Under the pieces are notes generated by a model, which worked only from the letters and a program-made list of their open reading frames with translations, was not told the origin of the DNA and searched no databases. 64,000 bases of DNA from Hyphomicrobiales bacterium (GTDB lineage Bacteria; Pseudomonadota; Alphaproteobacteria; Rhizobiales; NORP267): positions 62,001 to 126,000 of the forward strand of contig JAJFHA010000018.1 of assembly GCA_021775875.1 (NCBI GenBank), in the 5' to 3' direction. Shown here one piece after another: positions 1 to 9,381 of this stretch. Position numbers and translations under genes: made by a program. Every line of letters begins with the position of its first letter. The stretch's first letter is position 1.

Positions 1-440
1 GAAGGGTCCTGCAAACCGTCATCCATGATGATGATATCAGCACCTGTCTCAATCGCCGCCTGCGCCCCCGCCTGTCTGTCCTTTGCAACAATGACAGGTC
101 CGGTGCGGCCAAGCAGCAAGGGCTCGTCACCAACTTCATGTGCCTGATGTCGGGCCACATCCACCAAAACAGGGCCAATGGCACTGCCGCCATATCCTTT
201 GGAAAGGAAGACAGGATTATAGCCTTGAGAAATTAAATGCTTTGCGATCGCGATCGCAGTCGGTGTTTTGCCAGCGCCGCCAGCGGTGAAATTGCCAACG
301 CAAATCACAGGAATTTTGGTATCTTTTGGCTTCGCAAAGGCAAACCTCAAACGCGTTGCCAAATGATAGGGCGCTCCGGCCACCGCCAGCAAACCCGTCA
401 GCGGCCCGGCAGGCCTTGACCAAAAAGAGGGGGCACGCAT
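1..440 (-). CDS. lpxK: Tetraacyldisaccharide 4'-kinase LpxK, N-terminal part
   Basis: Phosphorylates the 4' position of the lipid A disaccharide at the inner membrane. Only about 146 N-terminal residues lie in the window; the gene runs off the left edge. The start is the ATG whose complement CAT is at 438-440, giving MRAPSFWSRPAGPL. The family's modified P-loop is visible at about residues 48-60 (VGNFTAGGAGKTP), and the aspartate motif IIMDDGLQ sits at the window edge. It begins 7 nt after the waaA stop, so it is very likely cotranscribed with waaA and the DUF374 and ABC genes upstream. That order is common in alphaproteobacterial lipid A/Kdo clusters. No clear Shine-Dalgarno sequence is seen, which fits translational coupling. 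The identification is firm; the C-terminus cannot be checked. Confidence 0.93.
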   Translation of the reverse strand, partial: MRAPSFWSRPAGPLTGLLAVAGAPYHLATRLRFAFAKPKDTKIPVICVGNFTAGGAGKTPTAIAIAKHLISQGYNPVFLSKGYGGSAIGPVLVDVARHQAHEVGDEPLLLGRTGPVIVAKDRQAGAQAAIETGADIIIMDDGLQDP

Positions 441-447
441 GGCAGGA

Positions 448-1737
448 CTAAACCTTGCCCGGGTAAAACGGACGCAAGGCTTTCAAGGTAAACTCCAGAG
501 CCCCGGTCAATCTGGTTACGATTTCAAGGCTCTGGCGCGCTATGCGGTGCCGGGACGCGGGCTTGGCCAGCATTTGACGTATCGCGTCAGCCAGTTCAAG
601 CGAATCCTTTACCACAATGGCTGCCGCTGCCCGGTCGAGGGCCGTATATATGGCTTCAAAATTATGAATATGGGGACCATGTATAACGGCTGCACCAAGT
701 TTGATCGGCTCGATGGGGTTTTGTCCCCCATGACTGACCAGTGACCCGCCCATAAAGACCGCGTGGCCTGCCGTGCAAAAAAGGCCCAACTCACCAAGAG
801 TATCAGCGAGATAGATATCAATATCGTCTTCGAGCGGTTCATTCAGGGAGCGTTGCGCGATTCTGAAATCCCTGCGATTCAGGTTTTTGGTGATATCGTC
901 GCCTCGTTCCGGATGTCGGGGCACGATAACTGTCAACAGGTCGGGCATGTTCCGGCGTGCAATATCATGGGCGTCCGCCATCATGTCTTCTTCGCCCGGA
1001 TGGGTGCTGACCGCGACCCAGAGCGGACGGCTCCCGACCCGGAGGTTAAAATCGCTGAGAGCAACCAGATCTACTGGCGGCGGCGGCGCATCGAATTTCA
1101 GGTTACCGGAGACCATCAGGTTCGGCACGCCCAACTGGCTTAACCGAGCGCCATCCTGCTCGCTTTGAGCGATGCAGAGATCGAACCGCCCGAGAAGATG
1201 CCGAATTGTTTGCGGTGCGCTTTGCCAGCGGCGGAAGGACCGATCCGACATGCGACCGTTGACCATAACCACCGGGATATTTTTTTCATCCAGCATCTCA
1301 AGCATTGTCGGCCAAAGCTCAGACTCCACATACAATGCCAGATCAGGTTTCCAATGCCCGAGGAAGGCCCTGACACATGCAGCAATATCAATTGGCGCAT
1401 ATTGGTGAATGAGGTTGGGTACAGCCCGCTGTTCCACCATAGCAGCAGATGTGACTGTGCCTGTGGTCAGTAGAATATACTTGCTTGGACTGTCTTGCAG
1501 CAAGCGGACGGCAAGGGGAAGAACGGCGGTAGTTTCACCAACACTTGCCGCGTGAATCCAGATCAATGGTCCTTCAGGGCGCGGTATATTGGTTATCCCT
1601 GAACGCTCGCCAAGGCGGGTTTCATCCTCTTTGCCCCGGTCTACCCGTCGTTGCAGATAAGGCCGAGTCAGGGGGCGAAAGACAGTGCCGACCATTCTGT
1701 ATATGCGAATTGGGAGGGGCGTATCAGGTTTTGTCAT
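448..1737 (-). CDS. waaA: 3-deoxy-D-manno-octulosonic acid (Kdo) transferase
   Basis: Transfers Kdo from CMP-Kdo to lipid IVA on the cytoplasmic face of the inner membrane, the first core LPS step. It has the two-domain glycosyltransferase layout: an N-terminal domain with the IHAASVGE motif about 60 residues in, and a C-terminal donor domain with VFMGGSLVSHGGQNPIEP about 90 residues from the end. The length of about 430 residues is normal. Three in-frame ATGs exist (1758, 1746, 1737). I prefer 1737 (MTKPDTPLPIRIY) because it has the smallest overlap with the upstream DUF374 gene (14 nt) and a GGATGG-like ribosome site, but 1758 is possible. The neighbours, a DUF374 acyltransferase upstream and lpxK downstream, support the LPS role. 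Confidence 0.95.
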   Translation of the reverse strand: MTKPDTPLPIRIYRMVGTVFRPLTRPYLQRRVDRGKEDETRLGERSGITNIPRPEGPLIWIHAASVGETTAVLPLAVRLLQDSPSKYILLTTGTVTSAAMVEQRAVPNLIHQYAPIDIAACVRAFLGHWKPDLALYVESELWPTMLEMLDEKNIPVVMVNGRMSDRSFRRWQSAPQTIRHLLGRFDLCIAQSEQDGARLSQLGVPNLMVSGNLKFDAPPPPVDLVALSDFNLRVGSRPLWVAVSTHPGEEDMMADAHDIARRNMPDLLTVIVPRHPERGDDITKNLNRRDFRIAQRSLNEPLEDDIDIYLADTLGELGLFCTAGHAVFMGGSLVSHGGQNPIEPIKLGAAVIHGPHIHNFEAIYTALDRAAAAIVVKDSLELADAIRQMLAKPASRHRIARQSLEIVTRLTGALEFTLKALRPFYPGKV

Positions 1738-2458
1738 TCTTGCCATCCACAATTTCATAGGCGCGTCGGGTGGCGTCCTTCAATCCGTTTTCCACCTGCT
1801 GGCGGAAAATCTCCATCCCTTCGCGTGTCGTATCAGATGGCACCATGATCGGTTCGCCTGCTGCAAATGCCCCCCTGCTGAAAGGGAGGTTGAGAGAGGA
1901 TTTGTCCCACGAATTTACGTCAATTCTGCGGCTGGTTGCGATGGCGATCGGAAAGATCGGTCGTCCGCTGGCTTTCGCCAAAGCGACAATTCCACGCCCT
2001 GCAACTCGTGAAATCTTGGGTACATCCGCCGTCTCCACAATTGTAGCACCGCCCTCCAACTCACGCACCATGGCGCGGAGTGCACGGCTGCCACCCTTGC
2101 GCAAAATTTCGCTTTGCCTGGGTGAGCCAGTTTTAGGAGTGAGGCCCGACCCACGGATTACTGAGGCACCAAAATACTCAACCACCTGGGCGTTGATTTC
2201 CCCGTCGCGGTGCAGGGAAATAAGAGCACGTATTTTATCGTCCGGCCGCTTGAATGTTGTGACCATGAAATGCTGGCCATGCCACATTGCTAGAATGGCA
2301 GGCCATTGGGAATCGACTTGTTCATAAAAATCCGGCGGATCAAATTGCCACTTGGTCGTGCCATGGACAAGTTTGAGATAACGACCAATCATGCGCCCCA
2401 GCCATCGCTGGATTGGTGGTGAGCGCAAAAACCGTTTCAACATATCGTGCCGGTTCAA
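1724..2458 (-). CDS. DUF374 lysophospholipid acyltransferase-family protein
   Basis: 244-residue protein of the LPLAT-like DUF374 family, which sits next to waaA/lpxK in many alphaproteobacteria. It is thought to act in lipid A or phospholipid acylation; the exact substrate is not known from sequence. Visible family signatures are MWHGQHFM at about residues 58-65 and SLHRDGEI at about 82-89, which replace the HX4D box of PlsC-type enzymes. A GGATIVETADVPKISRV segment follows. The start ATG overlaps the stop of the ABC transporter by 4 nt (ATGA), so translation is probably coupled. The C-terminus overlaps the start region of waaA. An alternative role as a late acyltransferase such as LpxL cannot be excluded, but the motif type argues for DUF374. 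Confidence 0.88.
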   Translation of the reverse strand: MNRHDMLKRFLRSPPIQRWLGRMIGRYLKLVHGTTKWQFDPPDFYEQVDSQWPAILAMWHGQHFMVTTFKRPDDKIRALISLHRDGEINAQVVEYFGASVIRGSGLTPKTGSPRQSEILRKGGSRALRAMVRELEGGATIVETADVPKISRVAGRGIVALAKASGRPIFPIAIATSRRIDVNSWDKSSLNLPFSRGAFAAGEPIMVPSDTTREGMEIFRQQVENGLKDATRRAYEIVDGKNDKT

Positions 2459-4326
2459 CGTTTGCGGGAGGCGGTAACGGCCTTCCTGCGTTTGGTTGGT
2501 TTCGGTGTCTTTTCGATATCGGGTGAATCTGCAAATTGAGATTTATACAATTCGGTATAGACCCCGTCTTTACCAACCAGATCTGTATGATGACCAAGTT
2601 CAACAATTTTACCTCGGTCAACAACGCAGATCATGTCAGCGTTTTGCACGGTGCTAAGCCGATGAGCGATCATCAGCACGGTTTTGCCTTTTACAATTTG
2701 GGTCAAGGCTTTTTGCACTTTGCGCTCTGCTGTTCCGTCCAGCGAACTGGTCGCTTCATCAAGCAGCAAAATGGGTGCGCCTTTCAACATCGCACGCGCA
2801 AAGGCTACACGTTGTCGTTCACCACCAGAGAGAAGCGCCCCGGCTTCGCCAACCGCTGTGTCATATTGATCTGGCAATCGCTCGATGAAATCGTTTGCCG
2901 CAGACATTTTTGCGGCGTCCCTGATCGCCGTCATATCCAGTTCAGAAGAGCTGTAAGCAATGTTGGCGGCAATAGTATCGTCAAACAGAAACGGTTCCTG
3001 GGTAACAAGGGCAGTGGCTTCGCGGAGGCTTTCAATTGTGACCCCGGAAATATCCTGGCCATCGATCCGGATGCTGCCGGATTGCGGGTCAAAAAAGCGC
3101 AACAATAAATTTAGGATCGTGCTTTTCCCGGCGCCGCTCGGACCGACAATGGCGACGGTCGCGCCCGCTGGAATTGTAAGAGAGAAATCACGCAGCACGC
3201 TTGTGCCGTCTTCGTAGGAAAAATTGACCTTGTCGAAAACAATTTCACCATCCCCAACCACCAGAGGCAAGGCATCGGCGTCTTCGCTCACAAGAATTTC
3301 TTCGTCGATAATGCCGTAAACCCGGTTGGCCGCAGCGACCCCTTCCTGCAACGTGGTTTGCAGCGTTGCGAGGGTTTTGAGCGGTTGATAGGCTAACATG
3401 GCAGCAGTCATGAAGCCAACAAAATGGCCTGTCGATACCGTGCCCTGGATGCCCTGGTAACCGGCATAGAAAATGGCAGCAGCAAGCCCGATCCCTGTCA
3501 GGGTTTCAGTGATCGGTGACGACATGGTGCGGGCGCGGACGCCGCGCATGGCGAATTCAACGGTGCGCGCCAATGTTGCTTTGGCGCGAGCATTTTCACG
3601 TTTCTCCTGGCGATAGGCTTTGACCACCCGGATTCCGGACAGGGTTTGGGAGATGAGCGCACCCAGGTCGCCCATTTCCTGCAATGAGCGGGTTGTGGAA
3701 TGGCGCACCTTTTTGCGTAGCCGGTTGATCAATAATACCCCGATCGGGGTAAGAAGTACGGTGAAGCTGGCGAGCCGCCAATCCATCCAGACCATCGCGC
3801 CAGCCAAAAACAAAACCATTAGTATGTTTTGTCCGATCGCCACCAACACGATCCCGGCTGCATTGAGGATGATATTGGCATCGTTCAGGAAGCTTGAAAC
3901 AAAACGGCCCGAATGGGTGCGTTGTAACCAGCCGAGATCGGCATCGGTCAATTTCCGGAACATTTGAGTTCTAAGGTCTGCAACAATGCTCAGGCCAATA
4001 TAGGCTTGGGTCACCTTGGAGATATATTCAGCAATCGATTTAACCAACGTCACGCCAACCACAGCGGCCGGCAGCAAATAAAGATATGTCACGTTGTGAT
4101 TGCCGAAAACTTCATCCGTTGCGGTCTGAATCACAAATGGCACCGCGCCGGTTGTGATTGCTACAACAAACATTGAAATCATGGACAGCAGGATCAGTTT
4201 TATGCGCGGGCGCAAATGATCACGAATAACCCGGCGCACCACTTCGCGCGTACCGTAATAATGATCCTGAAGAGAATCCTGACCCTGATCTTCGGTCTCG
4301 TGATCTTTGAAAATTGATTTGTTCAA
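2455..4326 (-). CDS. MsbA-like ABC exporter (lipid A/lipid flippase type)
   Basis: 623-residue half-transporter with a six-helix membrane domain (about residues 35-330) followed by a nucleotide-binding domain. Walker A GPSGAGKS, signature LSGGERQRVAFARAML, Walker B ILLLDEATSSLD and the switch histidine in IAHRLSTV are all intact. The C-terminal tail is Lys/Arg-rich (PKPTKRRKAVTASRKR). The location directly upstream of a DUF374 acyltransferase, waaA and lpxK suggests export of lipid A or another lipid across the inner membrane, as for MsbA. Substrate assignment is inference from family and context. The stop overlaps the next start by 4 nt. A 58-nt gap separates it from the DUF4170 gene upstream. 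A general multidrug exporter is the alternative. Confidence 0.9.
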   Translation of the reverse strand: MNKSIFKDHETEDQGQDSLQDHYYGTREVVRRVIRDHLRPRIKLILLSMISMFVVAITTGAVPFVIQTATDEVFGNHNVTYLYLLPAAVVGVTLVKSIAEYISKVTQAYIGLSIVADLRTQMFRKLTDADLGWLQRTHSGRFVSSFLNDANIILNAAGIVLVAIGQNILMVLFLAGAMVWMDWRLASFTVLLTPIGVLLINRLRKKVRHSTTRSLQEMGDLGALISQTLSGIRVVKAYRQEKRENARAKATLARTVEFAMRGVRARTMSSPITETLTGIGLAAAIFYAGYQGIQGTVSTGHFVGFMTAAMLAYQPLKTLATLQTTLQEGVAAANRVYGIIDEEILVSEDADALPLVVGDGEIVFDKVNFSYEDGTSVLRDFSLTIPAGATVAIVGPSGAGKSTILNLLLRFFDPQSGSIRIDGQDISGVTIESLREATALVTQEPFLFDDTIAANIAYSSSELDMTAIRDAAKMSAANDFIERLPDQYDTAVGEAGALLSGGERQRVAFARAMLKGAPILLLDEATSSLDGTAERKVQKALTQIVKGKTVLMIAHRLSTVQNADMICVVDRGKIVELGHHTDLVGKDGVYTELYKSQFADSPDIEKTPKPTKRRKAVTASRKR

Positions 4327-4384
4327 TCGAAGCTACCTGGAGCAAACAGAAGGAGACAAGGCTGAAAACTTCAACCTGCTATTC

Positions 4385-4642
4385 CTAATGGTGGCCTTCG
4401 TCGTTATTATCAGGGTCCAGCAGGCGATGGGTGTGGACAATGAAATAGCGCATGTGGGCATTATCTACCGACCCTTGTGCTGCGGATCTCCAGGCGTCGT
4501 AAGCCGACGCGTAATTCGGAAAAATACCGACAATATCCAGCTCATCCAAATCACGAAAATGGATATCTCCGTCGAGACTATCCAGTTCGCCGCCAAATAC
4601 CAAATGCAGCAATTGCTGGTCTTCGTTTTCTTTTTCGCTCAT
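4385..4642 (-). CDS. DUF4170 family protein
   Basis: 85-residue soluble protein with no signal peptide. Its sequence pattern (LVFGGEL near the start, a DIVGIFPNYASAYDAWRSAAQ segment split by conserved aromatics, then YFIVHTHRLLDP) matches the DUF4170 family, found almost only in alphaproteobacteria between cysQ and lipid A genes. No catalytic motif is apparent and the function is unknown. The conserved neighbourhood suggests a link to envelope biogenesis. It lies 25 nt downstream of cysQ on the same strand and is probably in the same transcript. Confidence 0.85.
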   Translation of the reverse strand: MSEKENEDQQLLHLVFGGELDSLDGDIHFRDLDELDIVGIFPNYASAYDAWRSAAQGSVDNAHMRYFIVHTHRLLDPDNNDEGHH

Positions 4643-4667
4643 GGCTCAAAACCCTTCACTGCCTAGA

Positions 4668-5462
4668 TTAGCTATGGTCAGATTGAGACCATTTTTTGGT
4701 GCGGTCGAGAAGATCTGAATGTAGTAAACTTCCCGCTGCGACAATATTTGGTTTGCGCAGGAAGGCCCCGCCATAATCAAAAGGTTGCCCACTGAAATCT
4801 GTAATTTTTCCCCCTGCCTCATGCACCAAAAGGTCACCTGCTGCAAGGTCCCAGTCGGATTTTCCGCTCAACGTTACAACGGCGTCACAATCACCGCTCG
4901 CGACTACAGCAAGGCGGAGCGCCATGGAATTCAGCTTTTGATAGCTCATTTCCGGCCAAGGTTCATGCCATTCCGGGCGGCGTAGTGCGTCTTCATACGC
5001 AACGACGCGACATCCATCCGGTTTGCGGCGGGCCGTCACTTTCATCGGTTTATTATTGAGTGTAGCGCCAGCAGTGATCCGGGCTTCGTACATGTCGTCT
5101 GTACAGGCACGGTAAATACCGGCCAGCACCGGGCTACCATTCTCGACAAGCGCAACGCTGACGCACCAATCGTCGCGGTCATGGACAAATGCCCGCGTCC
5201 CGTCGATCGGGTCCACAACCCACACCCGCCCGGTTTCCCGGTCCGGCTCGGTCTGACTTTCTTCCGATACCCAGCCATAATCCGGGAAAGCTTCAAGCAG
5301 TCGTTTCTTGAGGTGACGATCAACCGCAAAATCCGCTTCGGTAACCGGCGTGTTGTCGTCCTTCGTTGTAACGGCGATTGATTGGCGGAAATGCTTTAGC
5401 GCGATGTCGCCTGCTTCGCGTAAAATGTCATGCAATAGAGTCTGTTCTGCACCAAGGTCCAT
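4668..5462 (-). CDS. cysQ: 3'(2'),5'-bisphosphate nucleotidase / inositol monophosphatase family
   Basis: Removes the 3' phosphate from PAP, recycling a by-product of sulfate assimilation. The family also contains inositol monophosphatases. The metal-binding signature VVDPIDGTRAFVH is near residue 85 and the second signature WDLAAGDLLVHEAGG is near residue 200; the acidic triad is intact. A longer version would start at a TTG at 5480 inside pmbA. I chose the ATG at 5462, which begins 1 nt after the pmbA TAA with GGAAAA upstream and gives MDLGAEQTLLHDIL. The protein is 264 residues, normal for CysQ. The gene follows pmbA and precedes DUF4170, the usual alphaproteobacterial order. The substrate could differ within the superfamily. 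Confidence 0.9.
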   Translation of the reverse strand: MDLGAEQTLLHDILREAGDIALKHFRQSIAVTTKDDNTPVTEADFAVDRHLKKRLLEAFPDYGWVSEESQTEPDRETGRVWVVDPIDGTRAFVHDRDDWCVSVALVENGSPVLAGIYRACTDDMYEARITAGATLNNKPMKVTARRKPDGCRVVAYEDALRRPEWHEPWPEMSYQKLNSMALRLAVVASGDCDAVVTLSGKSDWDLAAGDLLVHEAGGKITDFSGQPFDYGGAFLRKPNIVAAGSLLHSDLLDRTKKWSQSDHS

Positions 5463-5463
5463 C

Positions 5464-6819
5464 TTATGATTTTCCGGCAACGACCATGTTCTCGATCAAA
5501 ATCGTAGGCGCATTCTGCGCTACGCGAAATTTAAGATCGTTGGCAGGCACCAAAACCGCGAACATATCAATCAGGTTGCCGGCAATGGTTATTTCGCTCA
5601 CAGGCCACGCCAATTCACCGTTTTCGATCCAGAAACCGGATGCCCCCCGGCTATAGTCGCCGGTCACAGCATTGACCCCCTGCCCAATCAGATCGGTTAC
5701 ATATAATCCAGTGGTCAGGGATTTGATCAAGTCTTCCGGGCTGTCTTTGCCGGGCTCCATATGAAGATTGCCAGCGCCGGGTGAGGGCGGGCTGCTGACC
5801 CCGCGGCGTGCATGTCCGGTTGTTATCAAACCCAGTTCCCGTGCGGTGGCGCTATCAAGCAACCAGGTCTGCAAGGTGCCATCCTCAACCAGGTTCATTC
5901 TTTTGACGCCAACGCCTTCACCGTCAAACGGCCGGGATGCTGCGCCGCGCAACCGCAAAGGGTCATCGACAATTGTTACGCCATCCCGAAAAATCTGCTT
6001 TCCCATATACTCGCGCAAAAAGCTGGCTTGGCGCGCAATGGCGCTGCCTGAAATGGCACCGGCAAAATGTCCGATCAGGCTGGCAGAAATGCGCGGATCA
6101 AAAATAACCGGCACTTGTCCGGTATCGGCAATTTTCGGGTGCAACCGCTTTACGACCCGTTCTCCGGCTTCCCGGCCAACGCTTGCTGCGTCTTTCAGAT
6201 CATCCAGATGGGTGGCGATGCCATAATCATAATCGGTTTGCATGGCCGTGCCTTTGCCTGCAACAACGGAGCAGGATACCGACTGGCTGGTGCCGGCATA
6301 GCTTTCGGCAAACCCGGCGCTGCTGACAAAGCAGATGCCCGAAGCCGACCAGGACGCAGACGCGCCGCTGGAATTGGTAACGCCCGATACCGCAAGTGCT
6401 GCCTCTTCTGCCTCATGGGCGCGGGTATCAAGCGCTTCGGTAGAAACATTTGTGCTGTCATACAGGTCGAGATCAGGAACGGATTTTGCCAACCTGTCTT
6501 TATCGGCAAGACCGGCATACGGATCTTCAGGCGACACCTTGGCCATCTCGACCGCGCGTCTTGCGAGATCGCCGATCAGGCTTTCGTTTGGGTGATTTGA
6601 GGAAACAATCGCCTGGCGCTTGCCGACAAAGACCCGCAACCCGGCACCGTTGCGCTCCGATCGATCAGCGGCTTCAACTTTGCCCAACCGACAGGTCACA
6701 GTTTGCGACTGACCCTGGACACAAATAGCGTCGGCGGCATCCGCGCCAGCACTTAACGCGGCCTCGACAAGTTTCCGGGCGTGCTTAAGCAAAGGTTTCT
6801 GATCGAGTTCATAAGGCAT
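5464..6819 (-). CDS. pmbA: TldE/PmbA-type subunit of the TldD/TldE metalloprotease
   Basis: 451-residue member of the TldD/PmbA family. In the known complex, TldE (PmbA) is the non-catalytic partner of TldD, and the heterodimer degrades unfolded peptides and matures modified peptides or antitoxins. The family pattern is recognisable: RNGAGLRVFVGKRQAIVSS near residue 55, GVNAVTGDYSRGASGFWIENG near residue 400, and a C-terminal IAGNLIDMF. The HExxxH motif of TldD is absent, which assigns it to the TldE branch. Its partner TldD is encoded about 8 kb away (14639-16063). An AGGAGA ribosome site lies about 12 nt upstream. cysQ starts 1 nt after its stop. Confidence 0.92.
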   Translation of the reverse strand: MPYELDQKPLLKHARKLVEAALSAGADAADAICVQGQSQTVTCRLGKVEAADRSERNGAGLRVFVGKRQAIVSSNHPNESLIGDLARRAVEMAKVSPEDPYAGLADKDRLAKSVPDLDLYDSTNVSTEALDTRAHEAEEAALAVSGVTNSSGASASWSASGICFVSSAGFAESYAGTSQSVSCSVVAGKGTAMQTDYDYGIATHLDDLKDAASVGREAGERVVKRLHPKIADTGQVPVIFDPRISASLIGHFAGAISGSAIARQASFLREYMGKQIFRDGVTIVDDPLRLRGAASRPFDGEGVGVKRMNLVEDGTLQTWLLDSATARELGLITTGHARRGVSSPPSPGAGNLHMEPGKDSPEDLIKSLTTGLYVTDLIGQGVNAVTGDYSRGASGFWIENGELAWPVSEITIAGNLIDMFAVLVPANDLKFRVAQNAPTILIENMVVAGKS

Positions 6820-6998
6820 AAAATTAAAAATCTCCTACTGGGATTCGCCAGATATAGCAGGATTTCCGCCAAATTTCAGATTGATTCACCAATTTTGATC
6901 GAACGAAATTTTAACCGAGTCCTTTAAGCGGATTACAATTGTGATGTGGCAATCTCTCCACATAACAGGAAGCCCACATAAAAAAACAAATCGGGCAA

Positions 6999-7625
6999 AT
7001 GGAGAGCATTGTGAAGCGTCAAGAAATGGCTGATGGGCATTTGCCCAGCTGGGCTGCAGAGGAACTGCAGACAGATAAAAACGAATTACCTGTGTCCTGG
7101 TCCATCGCTGATGGACGTGAAGGCAAGGAGTCTGGTGCACGGATATCCGTCTCGATCGATGGTGAAAATGTTGCGCTGTCCCGCGAACTTGAAAGCGGGT
7201 GCCGCGAGATCGAAGCCATGGTCGCGCTGGATACTTATATGGGTGTCACGATGGCGCTTGCAATTGCCAGCGACGAAAATGGTGAGCAGGATCACCCGGC
7301 CATGATGGTATTGCTTGAACACAGCAATCCAGACCTGACCGTGCCGCTCTATGTGGCATGGGAATCTGATAATGTTGTCGAAGAATGGCAATCCTGGGCG
7401 CAGGCCCTTGGGTTGCCTGCCCGTGTCCGTGGCCTCGACAAAACCAGCCACCAGCCGCTCGGCAAGGTTTGCGGCGTGGATTTCACACCGTCTTCCAAGC
7501 GTGCAATTGGCTACCGTGCCAGCAAAACACACAACCAGCGCACCCGTTCCGCGCGTCGTGCCAATGTGGTTATCGCCGCAGGCCGTGGCCGCATGGAATG
7601 CCGCGAACTTATGGCACGCCATTAA
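6999..7625 (+). CDS. DUF6101-like protein of unknown function
   Basis: 208-residue soluble protein without signal peptide or membrane segment. Its middle reads as an alpha/beta domain (VALDTYMGVTMALAI, MMVLLEHSNPDLTVPLYVAWESD). The C-terminal 50 residues are very basic (RSARRANVVIAAGRGRMEC), which could bind nucleic acid. It resembles the alphaproteobacterial DUF6101 family often found beside ubiA; that match is from memory. The start ATG at 6999 has only a weak ribosome site. ATG at 7026 (MADGHLPSW) is an alternative. It ends 5 nt before the converging ubiA. It is divergent from pmbA across a 179-nt spacer, where I saw no clear motif. Confidence 0.7.
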   Translation: MESIVKRQEMADGHLPSWAAEELQTDKNELPVSWSIADGREGKESGARISVSIDGENVALSRELESGCREIEAMVALDTYMGVTMALAIASDENGEQDHPAMMVLLEHSNPDLTVPLYVAWESDNVVEEWQSWAQALGLPARVRGLDKTSHQPLGKVCGVDFTPSSKRAIGYRASKTHNQRTRSARRANVVIAAGRGRMECRELMARH

Positions 7626-7630
7626 TCAGA

Positions 7631-8602
7631 TTAAACGGCTCCGGTCAGAATTGTGTCGGCGAGAATGCCAGCAAAGATGATCCAGCCAAAATCCCGGTTG
7701 GAGCGAAACAGCATCAGGCATATGTCCGGATCATCAATTTTGATCCGGGCTATTTGCCATGCCAGATGTAACGCGCCCCCGGCGAGGCCGGTAAAATAGA
7801 GCAACCCCGCACCCGCCAGCCACCCGGCACCTGCCATCAGAATAATCGCACCTGCAAAAAACCCGGTGAGCCAATAAGGCGTTGCCACGCCAAATTTGAG
7901 CGCTGTTGATTTAACCCCGACAAGGGCATCGTCTTCCTTGTCCTGATGGGCGTAAATGGTGTCGTAGCCGATGGTCCATGAAATCCCTGCCAGATAAAGT
8001 ACCAGGGGGGCAGCATCCAGGCGGCCCATCACCGCCGCCCATCCAAGCAACGCGCCCCAGTTGAATGCAAAGCCTAGAAACAATTGCGGCCAGAACGTCA
8101 CCCGCTTCATGAACGGATAGACTGCGATTGTTATGAGCGACGCGATGCCGACAAAAATCGCAAAAAGGTTGAACTGGATCAGAACCAGAAATCCGATGGT
8201 AAACAGGGCCACCATGAAAGCGACAGCTTGTCGGGTACTGACCTGTCCGCTCGGGATCGGTCGTGAGCGGGTGCGGGCAACCCGCCCGTCAATGTCGCGG
8301 TCGACAATATCGTTATAGGTGCATCCCGCGCCGCGCATGACCAATGCGCCAATGCAAAATAACGCGAGAAGCCACAAAGACGGAAACGTATCGCCGCGAA
8401 AATCAGCGGCCAAAGCGACCGACCAAAGCCCTGGCCACAGCAAGAGCCATGTGCCAATCGGGCGGTCGGCGCGCATCAATCTGAGATAAGGACGGCTAAC
8501 GGCTGGCGCCAACCGGTCAACCCAATTGTCGCGTACCGCGTCGGCGACTGTGCCGTTTGTTTTGTCTATCTCTGCCATTGGTCTTGACCAGTATCGGCTC
8601 AT
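7631..8602 (-). CDS. ubiA: 4-hydroxybenzoate polyprenyltransferase
   Basis: Membrane prenyltransferase that attaches the polyprenyl tail to 4-hydroxybenzoate in ubiquinone synthesis. It is 323 residues with about eight or nine membrane helices. Both Asp-rich motifs are present: NDIVDRDIDGRVARTRSRP near residue 97 and YAHQDKEDDALVGVKS near residue 217. The annotated start is the ATG at 8602; an internal ATG at 8578 (MAEIDKTNGTV) would leave more promoter space, since the divergent rsmE starts at 8620. Ubiquinone made here would serve ETF-QO, also encoded in the window. Confidence 0.94.
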   Translation of the reverse strand: MSRYWSRPMAEIDKTNGTVADAVRDNWVDRLAPAVSRPYLRLMRADRPIGTWLLLWPGLWSVALAADFRGDTFPSLWLLALFCIGALVMRGAGCTYNDIVDRDIDGRVARTRSRPIPSGQVSTRQAVAFMVALFTIGFLVLIQFNLFAIFVGIASLITIAVYPFMKRVTFWPQLFLGFAFNWGALLGWAAVMGRLDAAPLVLYLAGISWTIGYDTIYAHQDKEDDALVGVKSTALKFGVATPYWLTGFFAGAIILMAGAGWLAGAGLLYFTGLAGGALHLAWQIARIKIDDPDICLMLFRSNRDFGWIIFAGILADTILTGAV

Positions 8603-8619
8603 CTCTAAGACTGCAACCC

Positions 8620-9381
8620 ATGAACCGTTTTACCACATCAGGACAGGACAAAAAGGGACCGCGTCTGTTCGTTGACGTTGATTTGGTGGCAGGAAATTCA
8701 GTTCAAATGGATAAGGGCCGGGCCCATTATCTCCGCGATGTCATGCGCTTGCGGATAGATGACACGGTTATTTTGTTCAATGGCCGCGACGGGGAATGGT
8801 TAGCCAAGGTCAGCAATTTGAGTCGTCGGTTCCTTGACCTGACGGTGACAGAACAAACCCGCGTACAATCAATATCAGGCGATATCTGGTTCCTGTTCGC
8901 GCCGTTAAAGCGGGGCAGGCTTGATTATATTGTCCAGAAAGCAACCGAGCTTGGCGCTGCATTTATCCAGCCGGTCCAAACCCGCTATACCAATTCCACC
9001 AAGATAAAGGCAGACCGATTGCAGGCAAATATAGTCGAAGCATCTGAACAATGCGGCGTTCTTTCGGTGCCGGAATTGGGTGAAATCGAAAAGCTCAGCT
9101 CTTTGCTGGATGGCTGGGACCCGGCCCGGCGCATAATTTTTTGTGATGAAAACGCAGCCATTTCAGACCCAGTTTCGGCGCTATCAAACATCCCGCCGGG
9201 TCCGCTTGCTTTATTGATCGGCCCCGAAGGTGGGTTTGCTGATGAAGAACGCGACCAACTCATGAAGCTGGATTTTGTCACCGCAATTTCGCTCGGGCCC
9301 CGCATTCTTCGCGCCGATACGGCAGGCGTTGCCGCCATGTCTCTGGTGCAGGCTGTGTGTGGTGATTGGAGGACAGATTAA
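8620..9381 (+). CDS. rsmE: 16S rRNA (uracil-1498-N3)-methyltransferase
   Basis: SPOUT-class methyltransferase that methylates U1498 of 16S rRNA. It has an N-terminal PUA-like domain (RAHYLRDVMRLRIDD near residue 30) and a C-terminal knot domain with LIGPEGGFADEERD and ISLGPRILRADTA, the SAM-binding knot. The reading frame is open upstream to 8557 but that would run into ubiA. The ATG at 8620 (MNRFTTSGQDKKGPRLFVD) fits the family start and length (253 residues). It is divergent from ubiA by 17 to 41 nt depending on the ubiA start. Confidence 0.93.
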   Translation: MNRFTTSGQDKKGPRLFVDVDLVAGNSVQMDKGRAHYLRDVMRLRIDDTVILFNGRDGEWLAKVSNLSRRFLDLTVTEQTRVQSISGDIWFLFAPLKRGRLDYIVQKATELGAAFIQPVQTRYTNSTKIKADRLQANIVEASEQCGVLSVPELGEIEKLSSLLDGWDPARRIIFCDENAAISDPVSALSNIPPGPLALLIGPEGGFADEERDQLMKLDFVTAISLGPRILRADTAGVAAMSLVQAVCGDWRTD